From Halorubellus sp034808145 (GTDB lineage Archaea > Halobacteriota > Halobacteria > Halobacteriales > Natrialbaceae): a stretch of DNA of 64,000 nt. Below the pieces are notes generated by a model that had not been told where the DNA came from, made no database searches, and saw only the letters and a list, made by a program, of their open reading frames with translations. The stretch lies in NCBI RefSeq assembly GCF_034808145.1, contig NZ_JAXHGM010000001.1, positions 744,001-808,000 of the forward strand. The letters are read 5' to 3'. Every line of letters begins with the position of its first letter. The first letter of the stretch is position 1. Below are positions 16,108 through 23,819 of the stretch, in pieces. The position numbers and the translations under genes were made by a program.

Positions 16108-16956
16108 ATGCCACTGGACGAAGACAAGTATCCGGTCGAATCGGACCGTCGGCGGTTCGTCAAAGGCGTCGTCGGCGGCGCCGCCCTCGCGGGCGTCACG
16201 ACAGCGAGCGCCGCCGCCGTGAACACCGCCACCGCACCGAGCGGCGCCGGTGGTGGGACGACGACGTTCTACGCCGTCGAGAACACCGACGGCCCCGCAC
16301 CGCGCGGGATGCCCCAGATTCCCGTCGAGATAGACAGCGAAGGCTACCTGATGGGCGCGTGGCCGGAGTACGAGGACGGCGCCGACGCTGCCGTCACCGA
16401 GAACTACGGCGGGACGGAGGTCGACTACTCGTCCGCGTGGTTCCAGTACTGCGGCGTGCAGACGTACTCGGGCGTGTACCCGGAAGCGGACCAGGACAAC
16501 TACTTCCGGTACTCGTCGACGGGCTACGACTGGCACAGCGACAAGGGCGGCGACAAGATACACATCGACGACTTCCAGGAGCTCGGCGACCCCTGGCGGG
16601 AGTGGAACACGTCGTTCGGGACGAAGTCGAACGGGAAGCCGGCGGCCGGCACGTGGCGGTCCCAGGACCTGGACCCCGCCGAGACGATGCCCATCCAGAT
16701 CGTCCGGTCCGAGAACGTCCAGGAACTCGCCGAGGAGGACGACTGGATCGACGCGTCCACGGCCGAGGGCTGCGTCGCGTGGCTGAACAAGTGCACGCAC
16801 TTCTGCTGCGTCCCCGGCTTCAAGGACATCGAGGGGTCCGCGAACTTCGGTGCGGCGGACAAGATCTACTGCCAGTGCCACCAGTCCGTCTACGACCCGT
16901 TCAGTATCGTGAAGAAGTCGTTCGTGGCACTGCCACGGCCGGCGAAGGAGGACTGA
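16108..16956 (+). CDS. Rieske iron-sulfur protein of the cytochrome bc complex
   Basis: A 282-residue Rieske protein. A Tat-type motif (SDRRRFVKGVVGG) leads an N-terminal anchor helix. The 2Fe-2S cluster is bound by C229 and H231 in box I (CTHFCC) and C255 and H258 in box II (CQCH); C234 and C257 should form the stabilising disulfide. The protein is longer than typical Rieske proteins because of an acidic insertion of about 100 residues (90-200) before the cluster domain. It passes electrons from quinol at the cytochrome b site to an outer acceptor, likely halocyanin. The gene ends 4 nt before cytochrome b, with AAGGAGGA as a strong ribosome site for the next gene. Confidence 0.96.
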   Translation: MPLDEDKYPVESDRRRFVKGVVGGAALAGVTTASAAAVNTATAPSGAGGGTTTFYAVENTDGPAPRGMPQIPVEIDSEGYLMGAWPEYEDGADAAVTENYGGTEVDYSSAWFQYCGVQTYSGVYPEADQDNYFRYSSTGYDWHSDKGGDKIHIDDFQELGDPWREWNTSFGTKSNGKPAAGTWRSQDLDPAETMPIQIVRSENVQELAEEDDWIDASTAEGCVAWLNKCTHFCCVPGFKDIEGSANFGAADKIYCQCHQSVYDPFSIVKKSFVALPRPAKED

Positions 16957-16960
16957 CACA

Positions 16961-17755
16961 ATGAGCCTGGAGAAGAAAGACGAACACGACCATCGCGGCT
17001 GGATACAGAAACGGGACCTGACGCCCGTCGAGAAGGGCTACCTGATGGTTCTCGTGTACCTCGACCGGCGTCTCCGCATCGTTGACTACCTCGAACTCCT
17101 CGAGGACCTGTACTACAAGGTCAACATGCAGATGCCCAAGAGTCACACCGAACAGTACAACCTCGACAACAAGTTCTGGTACTGGTACCCACTGTACGCG
17201 TTAGGGTCGTTCTCGACGATAGCGTACGTCGTCGCGGCGTTATCGGGCGCGTTGCTGGGGTTCTACTACGCACCGGCGACGACCGGTGACCCGTCGGGTG
17301 CGTACAATCAGATCGTGTTCATCATGACGGACCTGAACTTCGGGTTCATGCTCCGGTCCATCCACCGGTGGGCCGCGCAGGTCATGGTGGCGGCGGTGTT
17401 CCTCCACATGCTCCGCGTGTACTTCACCGGGGCGTACAAGGAACCGCGTGAACTCAACTGGATCCTCGGCATCGTCCTCATCTCGTTGACGATGGTGTTC
17501 GGGTACACGGGCTACCTGCTTCCCTGGGACCAGCTCGCGTTCTGGGCCGGCCAAATCGGCGTGGAGATGTCCCTCTCGATCCCGCTCGCGGGTGAGTGGG
17601 TCGCCCAACTCCTGTTCGGTGGGTTCACGTTGAGTCAGGCAACCCTGCAACGGATGTACATCCTGCACGTGTTCCTGTTGCCGTTCATCGTGACCACGCT
17701 CATCGCCGTGCACATCGGGATCGTCTGGATGCAGGGCATCGCGGAACCACACTGA
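16961..17755 (+). CDS. Cytochrome b, N-terminal (b6-type) subunit
   Basis: A 264-residue di-heme cytochrome b. Heme ligands are H135 and H149 (HRWAAQVMVAAVFLH) and H236 and H251 (HVFLLPFIVTTLIAVH). The spacing of 13 residues between the first pair and 14 between the second matches the b6 type of cytochrome b6f and Gram-positive bc complexes, not the 13/13 mitochondrial type. Four core helices and a PWDQLAFW Qo-side segment are present. It forms the quinol-oxidising core with the next gene (subunit IV-like). The preceding 60 residues form an acidic/basic cytoplasmic extension with an amphipathic helix. Confidence 0.96.
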   Translation: MSLEKKDEHDHRGWIQKRDLTPVEKGYLMVLVYLDRRLRIVDYLELLEDLYYKVNMQMPKSHTEQYNLDNKFWYWYPLYALGSFSTIAYVVAALSGALLGFYYAPATTGDPSGAYNQIVFIMTDLNFGFMLRSIHRWAAQVMVAAVFLHMLRVYFTGAYKEPRELNWILGIVLISLTMVFGYTGYLLPWDQLAFWAGQIGVEMSLSIPLAGEWVAQLLFGGFTLSQATLQRMYILHVFLLPFIVTTLIAVHIGIVWMQGIAEPH

Positions 17756-17759
17756 TACA

Positions 17760-18545
17760 ATGTCTGAGAACAACGACGAGGAACCCATGGCTGACGGCGG
17801 CAGTGGCACCGGCATCGTCGCGCCGGACGACGAGACCCCGACGTGGCGCGAGCGCAAGGAGCGCACGGAAGGGCTCTCCCGGTTGACGTACGAGTACTTC
17901 GAGCGTGCGCGACGCGAGGACCAGGACCTCCGTCAGGAGTCCGATTACGTCGAACGCGACGTGCTCGCGTTCCCGGCGTGGCCCCACGAGATGATCCGGA
18001 ACCTCTCCCTGACGAGTTTCTTCGTCGGGATGATCCTGTTCCTGTCGGCGGCGCTTCCGCCGCACATCGGGCCGCCCGCGAACCCGAGCAGTACCCCGGC
18101 GATCATCCTGCCGGACTGGTACCTCTACTGGTCGTTCGGGCTGTTGAAGCTCGGACCGCTGAACCCGGAGCTCTCCATCCTCGGTGGGGAGACGGCGGCG
18201 GAGGGCGCGAAGCTGATGGCGGACCGCACGTACGGCGTGGTCGCGAACCTCGTCGTCGTCGGGTTCATCGCCATCGTGCCGTTCCTGAACAAGGGGAGTG
18301 CGCGCCGGCCGGTCGAGCAGCCGTTCTGGGCTGCGGTCGGCGTGTTCGGTGTCGTGTTCGCGTTCACAATCAGCATGCTCTCCATCAAGAACCTGCTCCC
18401 GATCGGGTCGAAGCTCCTGTTGGACGTGACGTTCCTGCTGCCGTTCGTCGCGGGCACCATCTCGTACGCGGTCCTGCGGTCGATGCAGGAGGGGTACATG
18501 TACGACCTGAACCGCCGGTACTACCGGCTGCGGCCGCCGAAGTAA
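17760..18545 (+). CDS. Cytochrome b C-terminal (subunit IV-like) protein
   Basis: A 261-residue protein with a disordered acidic N-terminus, a charged helical region and three to four transmembrane helices. The Qo-site motif normally PEWY is PDWY here (118-121, LPDWYLYWSF), as in some archaeal and bacterial proteins. Together with the preceding b6-type protein it makes a split cytochrome b. It starts 4 nt after the upstream stop. No c-type heme motif (CxxCH) is present, so there is no fused cytochrome c as found in some Gram-positive bc complexes. Confidence 0.93.
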   Translation: MSENNDEEPMADGGSGTGIVAPDDETPTWRERKERTEGLSRLTYEYFERARREDQDLRQESDYVERDVLAFPAWPHEMIRNLSLTSFFVGMILFLSAALPPHIGPPANPSSTPAIILPDWYLYWSFGLLKLGPLNPELSILGGETAAEGAKLMADRTYGVVANLVVVGFIAIVPFLNKGSARRPVEQPFWAAVGVFGVVFAFTISMLSIKNLLPIGSKLLLDVTFLLPFVAGTISYAVLRSMQEGYMYDLNRRYYRLRPPK

Positions 18546-18567
18546 CTGCGGAATCCACGTTCTTTCG

Positions 18568-18882
18568 ATGACTGACGACGAGCCAGTAGACGATGGTGCT
18601 CGCGGGTCTCGCGAGGTCGAGGTCCCGATGCGCCTCTACAAGACGGTGACGGTGTTCGCGACGTTGATTGCGATGGTTGCGGTCATCCTCGGGTTCGTGG
18701 CGTTGGACGTGGCGACGAACCGGGCGCAGGCGTCGCCGGACGAGGTGAACGTCGTGCTGGCGCTCGCGGGCCTCGGGAGTATCGTGCTCGGTGCGTTCGT
18801 GTACGCGTTCTCGACGCGCTTCCGGTCTCCGGGAATGGGAAAGTCTAAAGACGAATCCGACGAAGGTTCAGATAATGGCTGA
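18568..18882 (+). CDS. Small membrane protein of the bc locus (DUF7315-like)
   Basis: A 104-residue protein with an acidic N-terminus and two hydrophobic helices (about 25-47 and 60-82), followed by a short charged tail. It lies 22 nt after the cytochrome b C-terminal gene, and its last 8 nt overlap the start of the next gene. I recall it as DUF7315. No metal or heme ligand pattern is visible; subunit or assembly role inferred from synteny only. Confidence 0.78.
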   Translation: MTDDEPVDDGARGSREVEVPMRLYKTVTVFATLIAMVAVILGFVALDVATNRAQASPDEVNVVLALAGLGSIVLGAFVYAFSTRFRSPGMGKSKDESDEGSDNG

Positions 18883-19132
18883 CGAATTCGCCAAAGGCAC
18901 GGCCATCCTCACTGGTGTGGGACTGGTCTGGATGGTCCTGGCCGGCTGGTACAAGACGCCGTCGTTCGAGGGTGCACAGCTCACGGGGGCGCCACCGGGC
19001 GACCTGGGGACGTACGGTGAGATGGCGCTCATGCTCGAGAGTGGCCTTCGTTGGTTCATCATCATCGGCGTGTTGACGTTCTGGGTCGTCATCCCGGCGG
19101 CCGAGCAGACGCGCGAGTACCTCGCGAGCTGA
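18875..19132 (+). CDS. Small membrane protein of the bc locus (DUF7314-like)
   Basis: An 85-residue protein starting MADEFAKGTAIL, chosen over an upstream in-frame start because the ATG overlaps the preceding gene by 8 nt (typical coupling) and the earlier codons are Arg/Ser-rich shadow. Two hydrophobic helices at about 8-24 and 53-73 flank a short Gly/Pro loop. It is the last plus-strand gene of the bc operon. By recall DUF7314; function unknown. Confidence 0.78.
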   Translation: MADEFAKGTAILTGVGLVWMVLAGWYKTPSFEGAQLTGAPPGDLGTYGEMALMLESGLRWFIIIGVLTFWVVIPAAEQTREYLAS

Positions 19133-19640
19133 GGCGGTGTTTCTGCGGTCACGTTCGATTCCGTACGCGTTCGTCGACGAGCGGTTGCGTCGTCCGCTCC
19201 CGATGGTCGAACCGGCACGGTGATGGCGTCGTTCAGTCGACGAGGGGATTTTGCTGGGGATGAGAGTCGTTCGGTCGACGCGAGGAAATCTCGCTGGGAG
19301 TGAGAGTCGTTCGGTCGACGCGATGAGTGGTCGGCAGTTGGTTGGGGGTGTGCTGTGGTGGGTTCACCCTTCGTCGCGTCGTCCGTCGTGAGTCCAGCGA
19401 GTCGGTGCGCCTCGAGTTCGCGTCTGGGACGGGGACTGTGGGGTTCTCGGGGTCGTCGTCCCAGCTGTCTCGACGTCGTTCGGACGGTCTCGACGGGTCG
19501 TTAGCACACGTTCAGTGCCGCTACCAGCTCGGCACAGACGTCGGTCTGTACGGGATGACTGTCGGAGAAACGGTCGGGGTGGTGCTACGAGTATGAGCGT
19601 TCGTTCGGAGAGCGGAGCACGCGTCGAGACGCGTGCGTGG
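19133..19640. other. 508-nt gene-free spacer after the bc operon
   Basis: Between the convergent DUF7314-like and DUF7313-like genes. Open frames here are short, Gly/Arg/Ser-rich and lack acidic bias, so I call no gene. The notable content is a 38-40 bp imperfect tandem repeat at 19228-19325. The sequence is G/T-biased on the plus strand, unlike the coding neighbours. Confidence 0.6.
19228..19325. repeat. Imperfect tandem repeat, 38-40 bp unit
   Basis: Units begin GTCGTTC at 19228, 19266 and 19306. The second and third share GAGAGTCGTTCGGTCGACGC exactly, and the first has small differences and a 2-bp deletion. It lies in the spacer after the bc operon; no coding or regulatory role is visible. 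Confidence 0.65.
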
Positions 19641-20102
19641 TCAGATGATCTGGGAGAGTCCCTCGACGAACACGTCGAACTCGTTCGCGAGCTGGAACGT
19701 CGCGTACCCGAGGACGAGCAGGGATGCGAACAGTGCGCCGTTGGGCCGACGAACCGAGTCGTCTTTGCGGAGGTCGACGCTCCGCGTCTCGAACTCGAAG
19801 AAGTCCGTGACGAACATCCCGAGGACGAGCATCGTGAGGACGACGCCGCCGTGTTGCGCGTAGGTCGTGTAGTAGAACGTCGTCAGGATGAGGACGAGCG
19901 TCGACGCAGTGTGAAGCGGGTGACGGGAGGCGGTCTCGACGTCCTCGTCCTCGGCTTCGCTGACGTTACGCTGGTAGGCGAGGATGCGCGTCGCCATGTT
20001 GGCGAGCACGAGCACGACCAGCAGGTACTTGACGAGTTCGACGCCGAGCACCTTGCTGGTGAGGATGGCGTCGAGGGGTCCGAACATCGTCGCTGGGTCC
20101 AT
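19641..20102 (-). CDS. Multi-pass membrane protein (DUF7313-like)
   Basis: A 153-residue protein with four hydrophobic helices (about 20-42, 65-85, 88-105, 122-142). A loop is acidic (SEAEDEDVETASRH). It faces the bc operon tail to tail. By recall this is DUF7313, part of the same haloarchaeal bc-linked DUF series; no redox motif is visible. A TATA-like ACTAATGC (minus strand) lies 22-29 nt upstream of the start, giving a leaderless mRNA. The start region also overlaps nothing, so this start is well placed. Confidence 0.75.
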   Translation of the reverse strand: MDPATMFGPLDAILTSKVLGVELVKYLLVVLVLANMATRILAYQRNVSEAEDEDVETASRHPLHTASTLVLILTTFYYTTYAQHGGVVLTMLVLGMFVTDFFEFETRSVDLRKDDSVRRPNGALFASLLVLGYATFQLANEFDVFVEGLSQII

Positions 20103-20123
20103 AGGTGAACCTGTGTGGACGAG

Positions 20124-20131
20124 GCATTAGT
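20124..20131 (-). promoter_or_regulatory. TATA-like box of the DUF7313-like gene
   Basis: Minus-strand ACTAATGC, 22-29 nt upstream of the ATG at 20102; it overlaps the last codons of the NAD-kinase-like gene. Confidence 0.45.
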
Positions 20132-20915
20132 GCTTTTCCAATGCGTGCGGCCACGGTCCGGTGCTCTGCGGGGTGACGGCGATGGTGAGCGAGTCGTCCG
20201 GGGTGCTTTCGACGACGTCCCTGTGTCCGATGCGAGTGACGTGCGTGTCGTCGATGCGGAGGGAGACGTCGCCCTCGTCGCGTTCGACGGTGAGTGTGAC
20301 GTCGTCGTCGGGGACGACCCAGTCGTCGGCGTTCGTCGCGAACGGCGCGATGGGGACGGCGGTGAGCACGCTCGTGTGGGGTGCGACGACGTGGCTGCCG
20401 GCGGCGCGCGCGTACCCCTGCGAGCCGGCGGGCGTGGCGAGGACGACGCCGTCTGCGCGGAACTGGCCGACGATGCGGTCGTTCGCGCGGAGCGTGTACT
20501 CGCTGATGCGAGCGGGTTCGCTCGTGACGAGCGTGACGTCGGCGAGTGCGCGGACGGGGTCGATGCCGGGTGCGTTCACGGCGAGCGTTCTGCGCGTCGC
20601 GGTGTCGTGTTCGCGGGCGACGACCGCGGCGATGGCGTCGTCGGCGTCGTCGGCCGGGACGCTACGCGTGCTCGGCGTGGTCTCGACCGGGAGGACGGGT
20701 GCGTCGATGCGTGCGCGGACGAACTCGACGAGCGCGCGGTCGCCGGCGGCGATGCCCGCGTCGAGGTCCATCGTGGCGAGCGCGCGTGCGTCGTCGACGA
20801 CGGGCGTGCCGCCGGCGCGCTCGACGGCGGTGGCGAGCGCGGTGACGTCGGGCGCGTCGGCGGCGGTGGCGTCGACGATGCCAACGACCGCGTCGGCCGT
20901 CGTGGACTCGTCCAT
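20127..20915 (-). CDS. NAD kinase-like protein with degenerate catalytic motif
   Basis: A 262-residue protein matching the C-terminal beta-sandwich of NAD kinases: NAPGIDPVRALADV, EYTLRANDRIVGQFRADGVV (shown in part), then ATPAGSQGYARAAG in place of the usual ATPTGSTAYSLSAGG, and APFATNADDWVV. The N-terminal GGDGT motif that binds ATP and is essential in NAD kinases is not recognisable; the matching place reads AAGDRALVEF. It may be a non-catalytic paralogue or bind a different nucleotide. A TATA-like GTTTTTGG 23-30 nt upstream implies a leaderless mRNA. Confidence 0.78.
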   Translation of the reverse strand: MDESTTADAVVGIVDATAADAPDVTALATAVERAGGTPVVDDARALATMDLDAGIAAGDRALVEFVRARIDAPVLPVETTPSTRSVPADDADDAIAAVVAREHDTATRRTLAVNAPGIDPVRALADVTLVTSEPARISEYTLRANDRIVGQFRADGVVLATPAGSQGYARAAGSHVVAPHTSVLTAVPIAPFATNADDWVVPDDDVTLTVERDEGDVSLRIDDTHVTRIGHRDVVESTPDDSLTIAVTPQSTGPWPHALEKH

Positions 20916-20937
20916 ACTCGGGGTTGCGGTGGGGCGA

Positions 20938-20945
20938 CCAAAAAC
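20938..20945 (-). promoter_or_regulatory. TATA-like box of the NAD-kinase-like gene
   Basis: Minus-strand GTTTTTGG, 23-30 nt upstream of the ATG at 20915; suggests a leaderless transcript. Confidence 0.5.
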
Positions 20946-21050
20946 CCTGCAGGTCTCGTCGCCGCGCCGTCGGCGGATGTACGCTCCACGGATCGGTGCG
21001 TCGGTGGACGTACGCTCCGCGGGTCGGTGCGTGAGGGTCGGGATTCGACG

Positions 21051-22373
21051 TCAGTCGTCGTACGGCCAGTCGCCGGTTATCTTCATGCCTTCGGCCTGGT
21101 CTTCGTCCTCGAGCTGGGTGGCGATGTCGCCGGGGTCGCGGTGGGGGATGGTCGTGTCGTCGTCGGCGAGTTCGACGGCGAGTTCGGCGAGGACGATGGC
21201 TTGCTCGCGGAGGTCGCGGCGTTCGAGCTTGTCGAGGGTGTCGGCGTGCGTGTGCCCCCAGCCGCGGCCGTCGCCGGGGGTCTTCCCGTAGACGTGCGTG
21301 CCGGGGACGCCGTGCTGGACGAACGGCCAGTGGTCGCTGTGCGGGCCGAGTTCGGGCGAGACGTACGCGGGGTGACCCAGGCGGTCGGTGACGTCGTCGA
21401 TGGCGTCGGCGAGCTCGTCGAAGCCGTGCGCGTAGAACCCGAGGTCGCGACCCTGGCAGACGCCGTCGAGGTTCAGGACGGCGCTGACGTCGTCGCGGTC
21501 GGCGGTCTCGGCGAGGTGCGCGGAGCCGACGAGGCCGACCTCTTCGGCGCCGAAGCAGACGACGTGGACGCGCGTGTCGAGGTCGGCTTCGCGTCGGGCG
21601 AGGGCGTCGACGACCTGGACGACGGCGGCGGTGCCGGCGCCGTTGTCCATCGCGCCCTCGGCGATGTCGTGCGCGTCGACGTGACTCGTCAGGAGGAGTT
21701 CGTCGTCGGTGTCCGGGCCGAGGGTCGCGTGGACGTTCTGGCTGGTCGCGTCCTCGACGGTGGCGGTGACGTCGACGTCGACGGTGTCGCCGTCGGCGCG
21801 CCGTGCGATGCGCGCACCGGTCTCGGCGGAGACGCCGACCGCGGGAATCTCGCCGACGGGGTCGGCGTCAGTGCCGACGCTCCCGGTCGGTGGAAGGCAG
21901 CCTTCGACGTGGTTCCGATAGACGAACGCGGCCGCCCCCGCCTCGACGGCGTGGTAGTACTTTTCGCGCCGGTGCAGGTAGCGGTCGTACCACTCGGGGA
22001 CGTCCGAGCGCGCGAGCACGACCTTCCCCTCGAGGTCGGCGCCCTCGAAGTCCCGCGGGAGGCCGTACCCGAGGTCGACGAGTTCGCCGGACGCGGCCCC
22101 GTCCGGTGACCGTGGGAGGGAGATCACCTCGTGGTTCTGGTCGTAGGTTTCGCCTGCCGCGTCGATACTGCTCGCGTGGCGCTCCCAGCCCTGGACGTCG
22201 AACTCGGCGAGGTGCGCGTCGCGCGCGCCGGCGTCTGCGAGGGCGTCCCGCGTCGCTTCGGCTGCGCGTCGCTCCCCGTCGCTCCCGGCCATCCGGTCGC
22301 CGATATCGACGAGTGCCTCCAGGTGGGTCCACCCGACGTCGCTCGTGAACGTCTCCCCGATCCAGTCTGTCAT
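21051..22373 (-). CDS. M28 family metallopeptidase (aminopeptidase-like)
   Basis: A 440-residue cytoplasmic zinc peptidase. A PA-type insert (about 95-180, LEGKVVLARSDVPEWYD) precedes the catalytic core. Metal ligands fit the family: His in SHVDAHD, bridging Asp in AMDNGAGT, catalytic Glu pair in GAEEVGL, Asp in LNLDGV and the last His in GHTHADTLDKL. No signal peptide is present, so it probably trims peptides inside the cell. It is divergently transcribed from the E1-alpha gene. An acidic tail is typical for a haloarchaeal protein. Confidence 0.93.
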   Translation of the reverse strand: MTDWIGETFTSDVGWTHLEALVDIGDRMAGSDGERRAAEATRDALADAGARDAHLAEFDVQGWERHASSIDAAGETYDQNHEVISLPRSPDGAASGELVDLGYGLPRDFEGADLEGKVVLARSDVPEWYDRYLHRREKYYHAVEAGAAAFVYRNHVEGCLPPTGSVGTDADPVGEIPAVGVSAETGARIARRADGDTVDVDVTATVEDATSQNVHATLGPDTDDELLLTSHVDAHDIAEGAMDNGAGTAAVVQVVDALARREADLDTRVHVVCFGAEEVGLVGSAHLAETADRDDVSAVLNLDGVCQGRDLGFYAHGFDELADAIDDVTDRLGHPAYVSPELGPHSDHWPFVQHGVPGTHVYGKTPGDGRGWGHTHADTLDKLERRDLREQAIVLAELAVELADDDTTIPHRDPGDIATQLEDEDQAEGMKITGDWPYDD

Positions 22374-22381
22374 TGCCTCTC

Positions 22382-22445
22382 ACGAATCGACGGTCCGTGT
22401 TAGGGTTTCCGGCTCGCGAGTACGCGGCCCGATTCGACGATTCGT
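22382..22445. promoter_or_regulatory. Inverted repeat in the peptidase/E1-alpha divergent region
   Basis: ACGAATCG at 22382-22389 and its exact reverse complement CGATTCGT at 22438-22445, with another CGATTCG at 22430-22436, in the AT-richer 219-nt region between two divergent genes. It could be an operator; the binding protein is unknown. Confidence 0.35.
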
Positions 22446-22544
22446 CAATATTGCCACGACTCGACACCGCCAACCACCGACGAATCAGTGACGAGTTTAA
22501 GTACTCGATGATAATTCCATGGGCGAATCTGTTTGAGGCGATTC

Positions 22545-22551
22545 TTTATTA
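22545..22551 (+). promoter_or_regulatory. TATA box of the E1-alpha gene
   Basis: TTTATTA, 42-48 nt upstream of the ATG at 22593. This places the transcript start near 22573, with a leader of about 20 nt. The surrounding region is visibly richer in A and T than the genome average. Confidence 0.5.
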
Positions 22552-22592
22552 CCCGTGCGGGCGATTGTCCGATAGACCCTCAGGTGTCACTA

Positions 22593-23654
22593 ATGTCGAA
22601 GGCTGACAACATCGTTCGCGTCATGTCCCCGGGCGGCTCTCAAGTCACCGACCACAGCGTCTCCGCGGAGCGTGCACGCTCCCTCTACGAGACAATGGTA
22701 CTCGCCCGGACATTCGACGAGAAAGCCGTCAGTCTCCACCGACAGGGGCGCATCGGGACGTACGCGCCGATGGCCGGCCAGGAAGCGGCGCAGATCGGCG
22801 CGGCCGCGGCGATGCCCGACCGCGACTACCTGTTCCCGACGTACCGCGACCACGCGATGTACCTCCAGCGCGGTATCGACCTCCGCGAGGTCCTGCTCCA
22901 CCTCTCCGGTGACGGGAACTACATCGACCGCGAGGACCCCGCGGGCCTGACGACGTTCCCCATCACGATCCCGATCGCGACGCAACTCCCGCACGCGGTC
23001 GGCGTCGGGATGGCGGCGAAGTACAAGGACGACGACGTCGCGAGCCTCGTCTCGTTCGGCGACGGTGCCACGAGCGAGGGCGACTTCCACGAGGCGATGA
23101 ACTTCGCGGGCGTCTTCCAGACGCCGACGGTGTTCTTCTGTCAGAACAACGGGTACGCCATCTCGGTGCCCCGGGAACGCCAGACGGCGAGCGCGACCAT
23201 CGCCCAGAAGGCCCAGGCGTACGGGTTCGACGGCGTTCGCGTCGACGGGAACGACGTGTTCGCGGTGTACGACGTCGTCACGGACGCCCTGGAGAAGGCG
23301 CGCTCGGGCGGCGGACCGACGCTCATCGAAGCGGTCACGTACCGGAAGGGCGCGCACACGACGACCGACGATCCGTCGAAGTACCGCGACGAGGGGGACG
23401 CCGAGGAGTGGCGTCTCGAGGACCCGCTGGACCGGGCGCGGACGTACCTCACGGAGGAGTTCGGGTGGTCGGAGACCGACGAGGCGGCGACCCGGGAGTG
23501 GGCGACCGAGACGGTGAAGGAGGCGGTGACGGCGGCCGAGGAGCACACGGGCTACGACGCCGGGGAGATGTTCGAGAACGTGCACGCGGAGATGCCCGCG
23601 CACCTCCGCGAGCAGCGCCGGCACCTCGTCGACGAGCCCCAGGTCGAGCGCTGA
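22593..23654 (+). CDS. 2-oxoacid (pyruvate-type) dehydrogenase E1 component, alpha subunit
   Basis: A 353-residue thiamine-diphosphate-binding E1-alpha. The cofactor signature is GDGATSEGDFHEAMNFAG beginning at GDG 156-158 and ending at NN 185-186 (FFCQNNGYAIS). Family features TYAPMAGQEAAQIGA, FPTYRDHAMYLQRG and the loop AHTTTDDPSKYR are all present. With an E1-beta subunit it would decarboxylate pyruvate or a branched-chain 2-oxoacid. No E1-beta, E2 or E3 gene follows: the next gene is an Lrp regulator on the other strand, so this subunit is an orphan in this window. Start MSKADNIVRV was chosen at the ATG after the predicted transcript start. Confidence 0.93.
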   Translation: MSKADNIVRVMSPGGSQVTDHSVSAERARSLYETMVLARTFDEKAVSLHRQGRIGTYAPMAGQEAAQIGAAAAMPDRDYLFPTYRDHAMYLQRGIDLREVLLHLSGDGNYIDREDPAGLTTFPITIPIATQLPHAVGVGMAAKYKDDDVASLVSFGDGATSEGDFHEAMNFAGVFQTPTVFFCQNNGYAISVPRERQTASATIAQKAQAYGFDGVRVDGNDVFAVYDVVTDALEKARSGGGPTLIEAVTYRKGAHTTTDDPSKYRDEGDAEEWRLEDPLDRARTYLTEEFGWSETDEAATREWATETVKEAVTAAEEHTGYDAGEMFENVHAEMPAHLREQRRHLVDEPQVER

Positions 23655-23819
23655 CGGACGGCGCTAGTCGAGCACCCCTCCTTCGCGCAGTCCCACGACG
23701 TCGTCGACGAGCGTGCCCGCCGACTGGCAGGGGACGTTCTGGGAGAGTTCGAGGAGGACGGCGAGTTCCTTTGTGGCGAACGTGCGGTGTGTGGTCGAGA
23801 GCGAGTCGGGCGTCGTCGG

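Noticed and set aside
15044..19132. A hidden cytochrome c in the bc locus
   Set aside because: No CxxCH motif in any of the proteins of the locus; halocyanin is the likely carrier.
19327..19596. Possible 89-residue gene in the spacer after the bc operon
   Set aside because: Gly/Ser/Arg-rich, not acidic, no family resemblance and no promoter or ribosome site.
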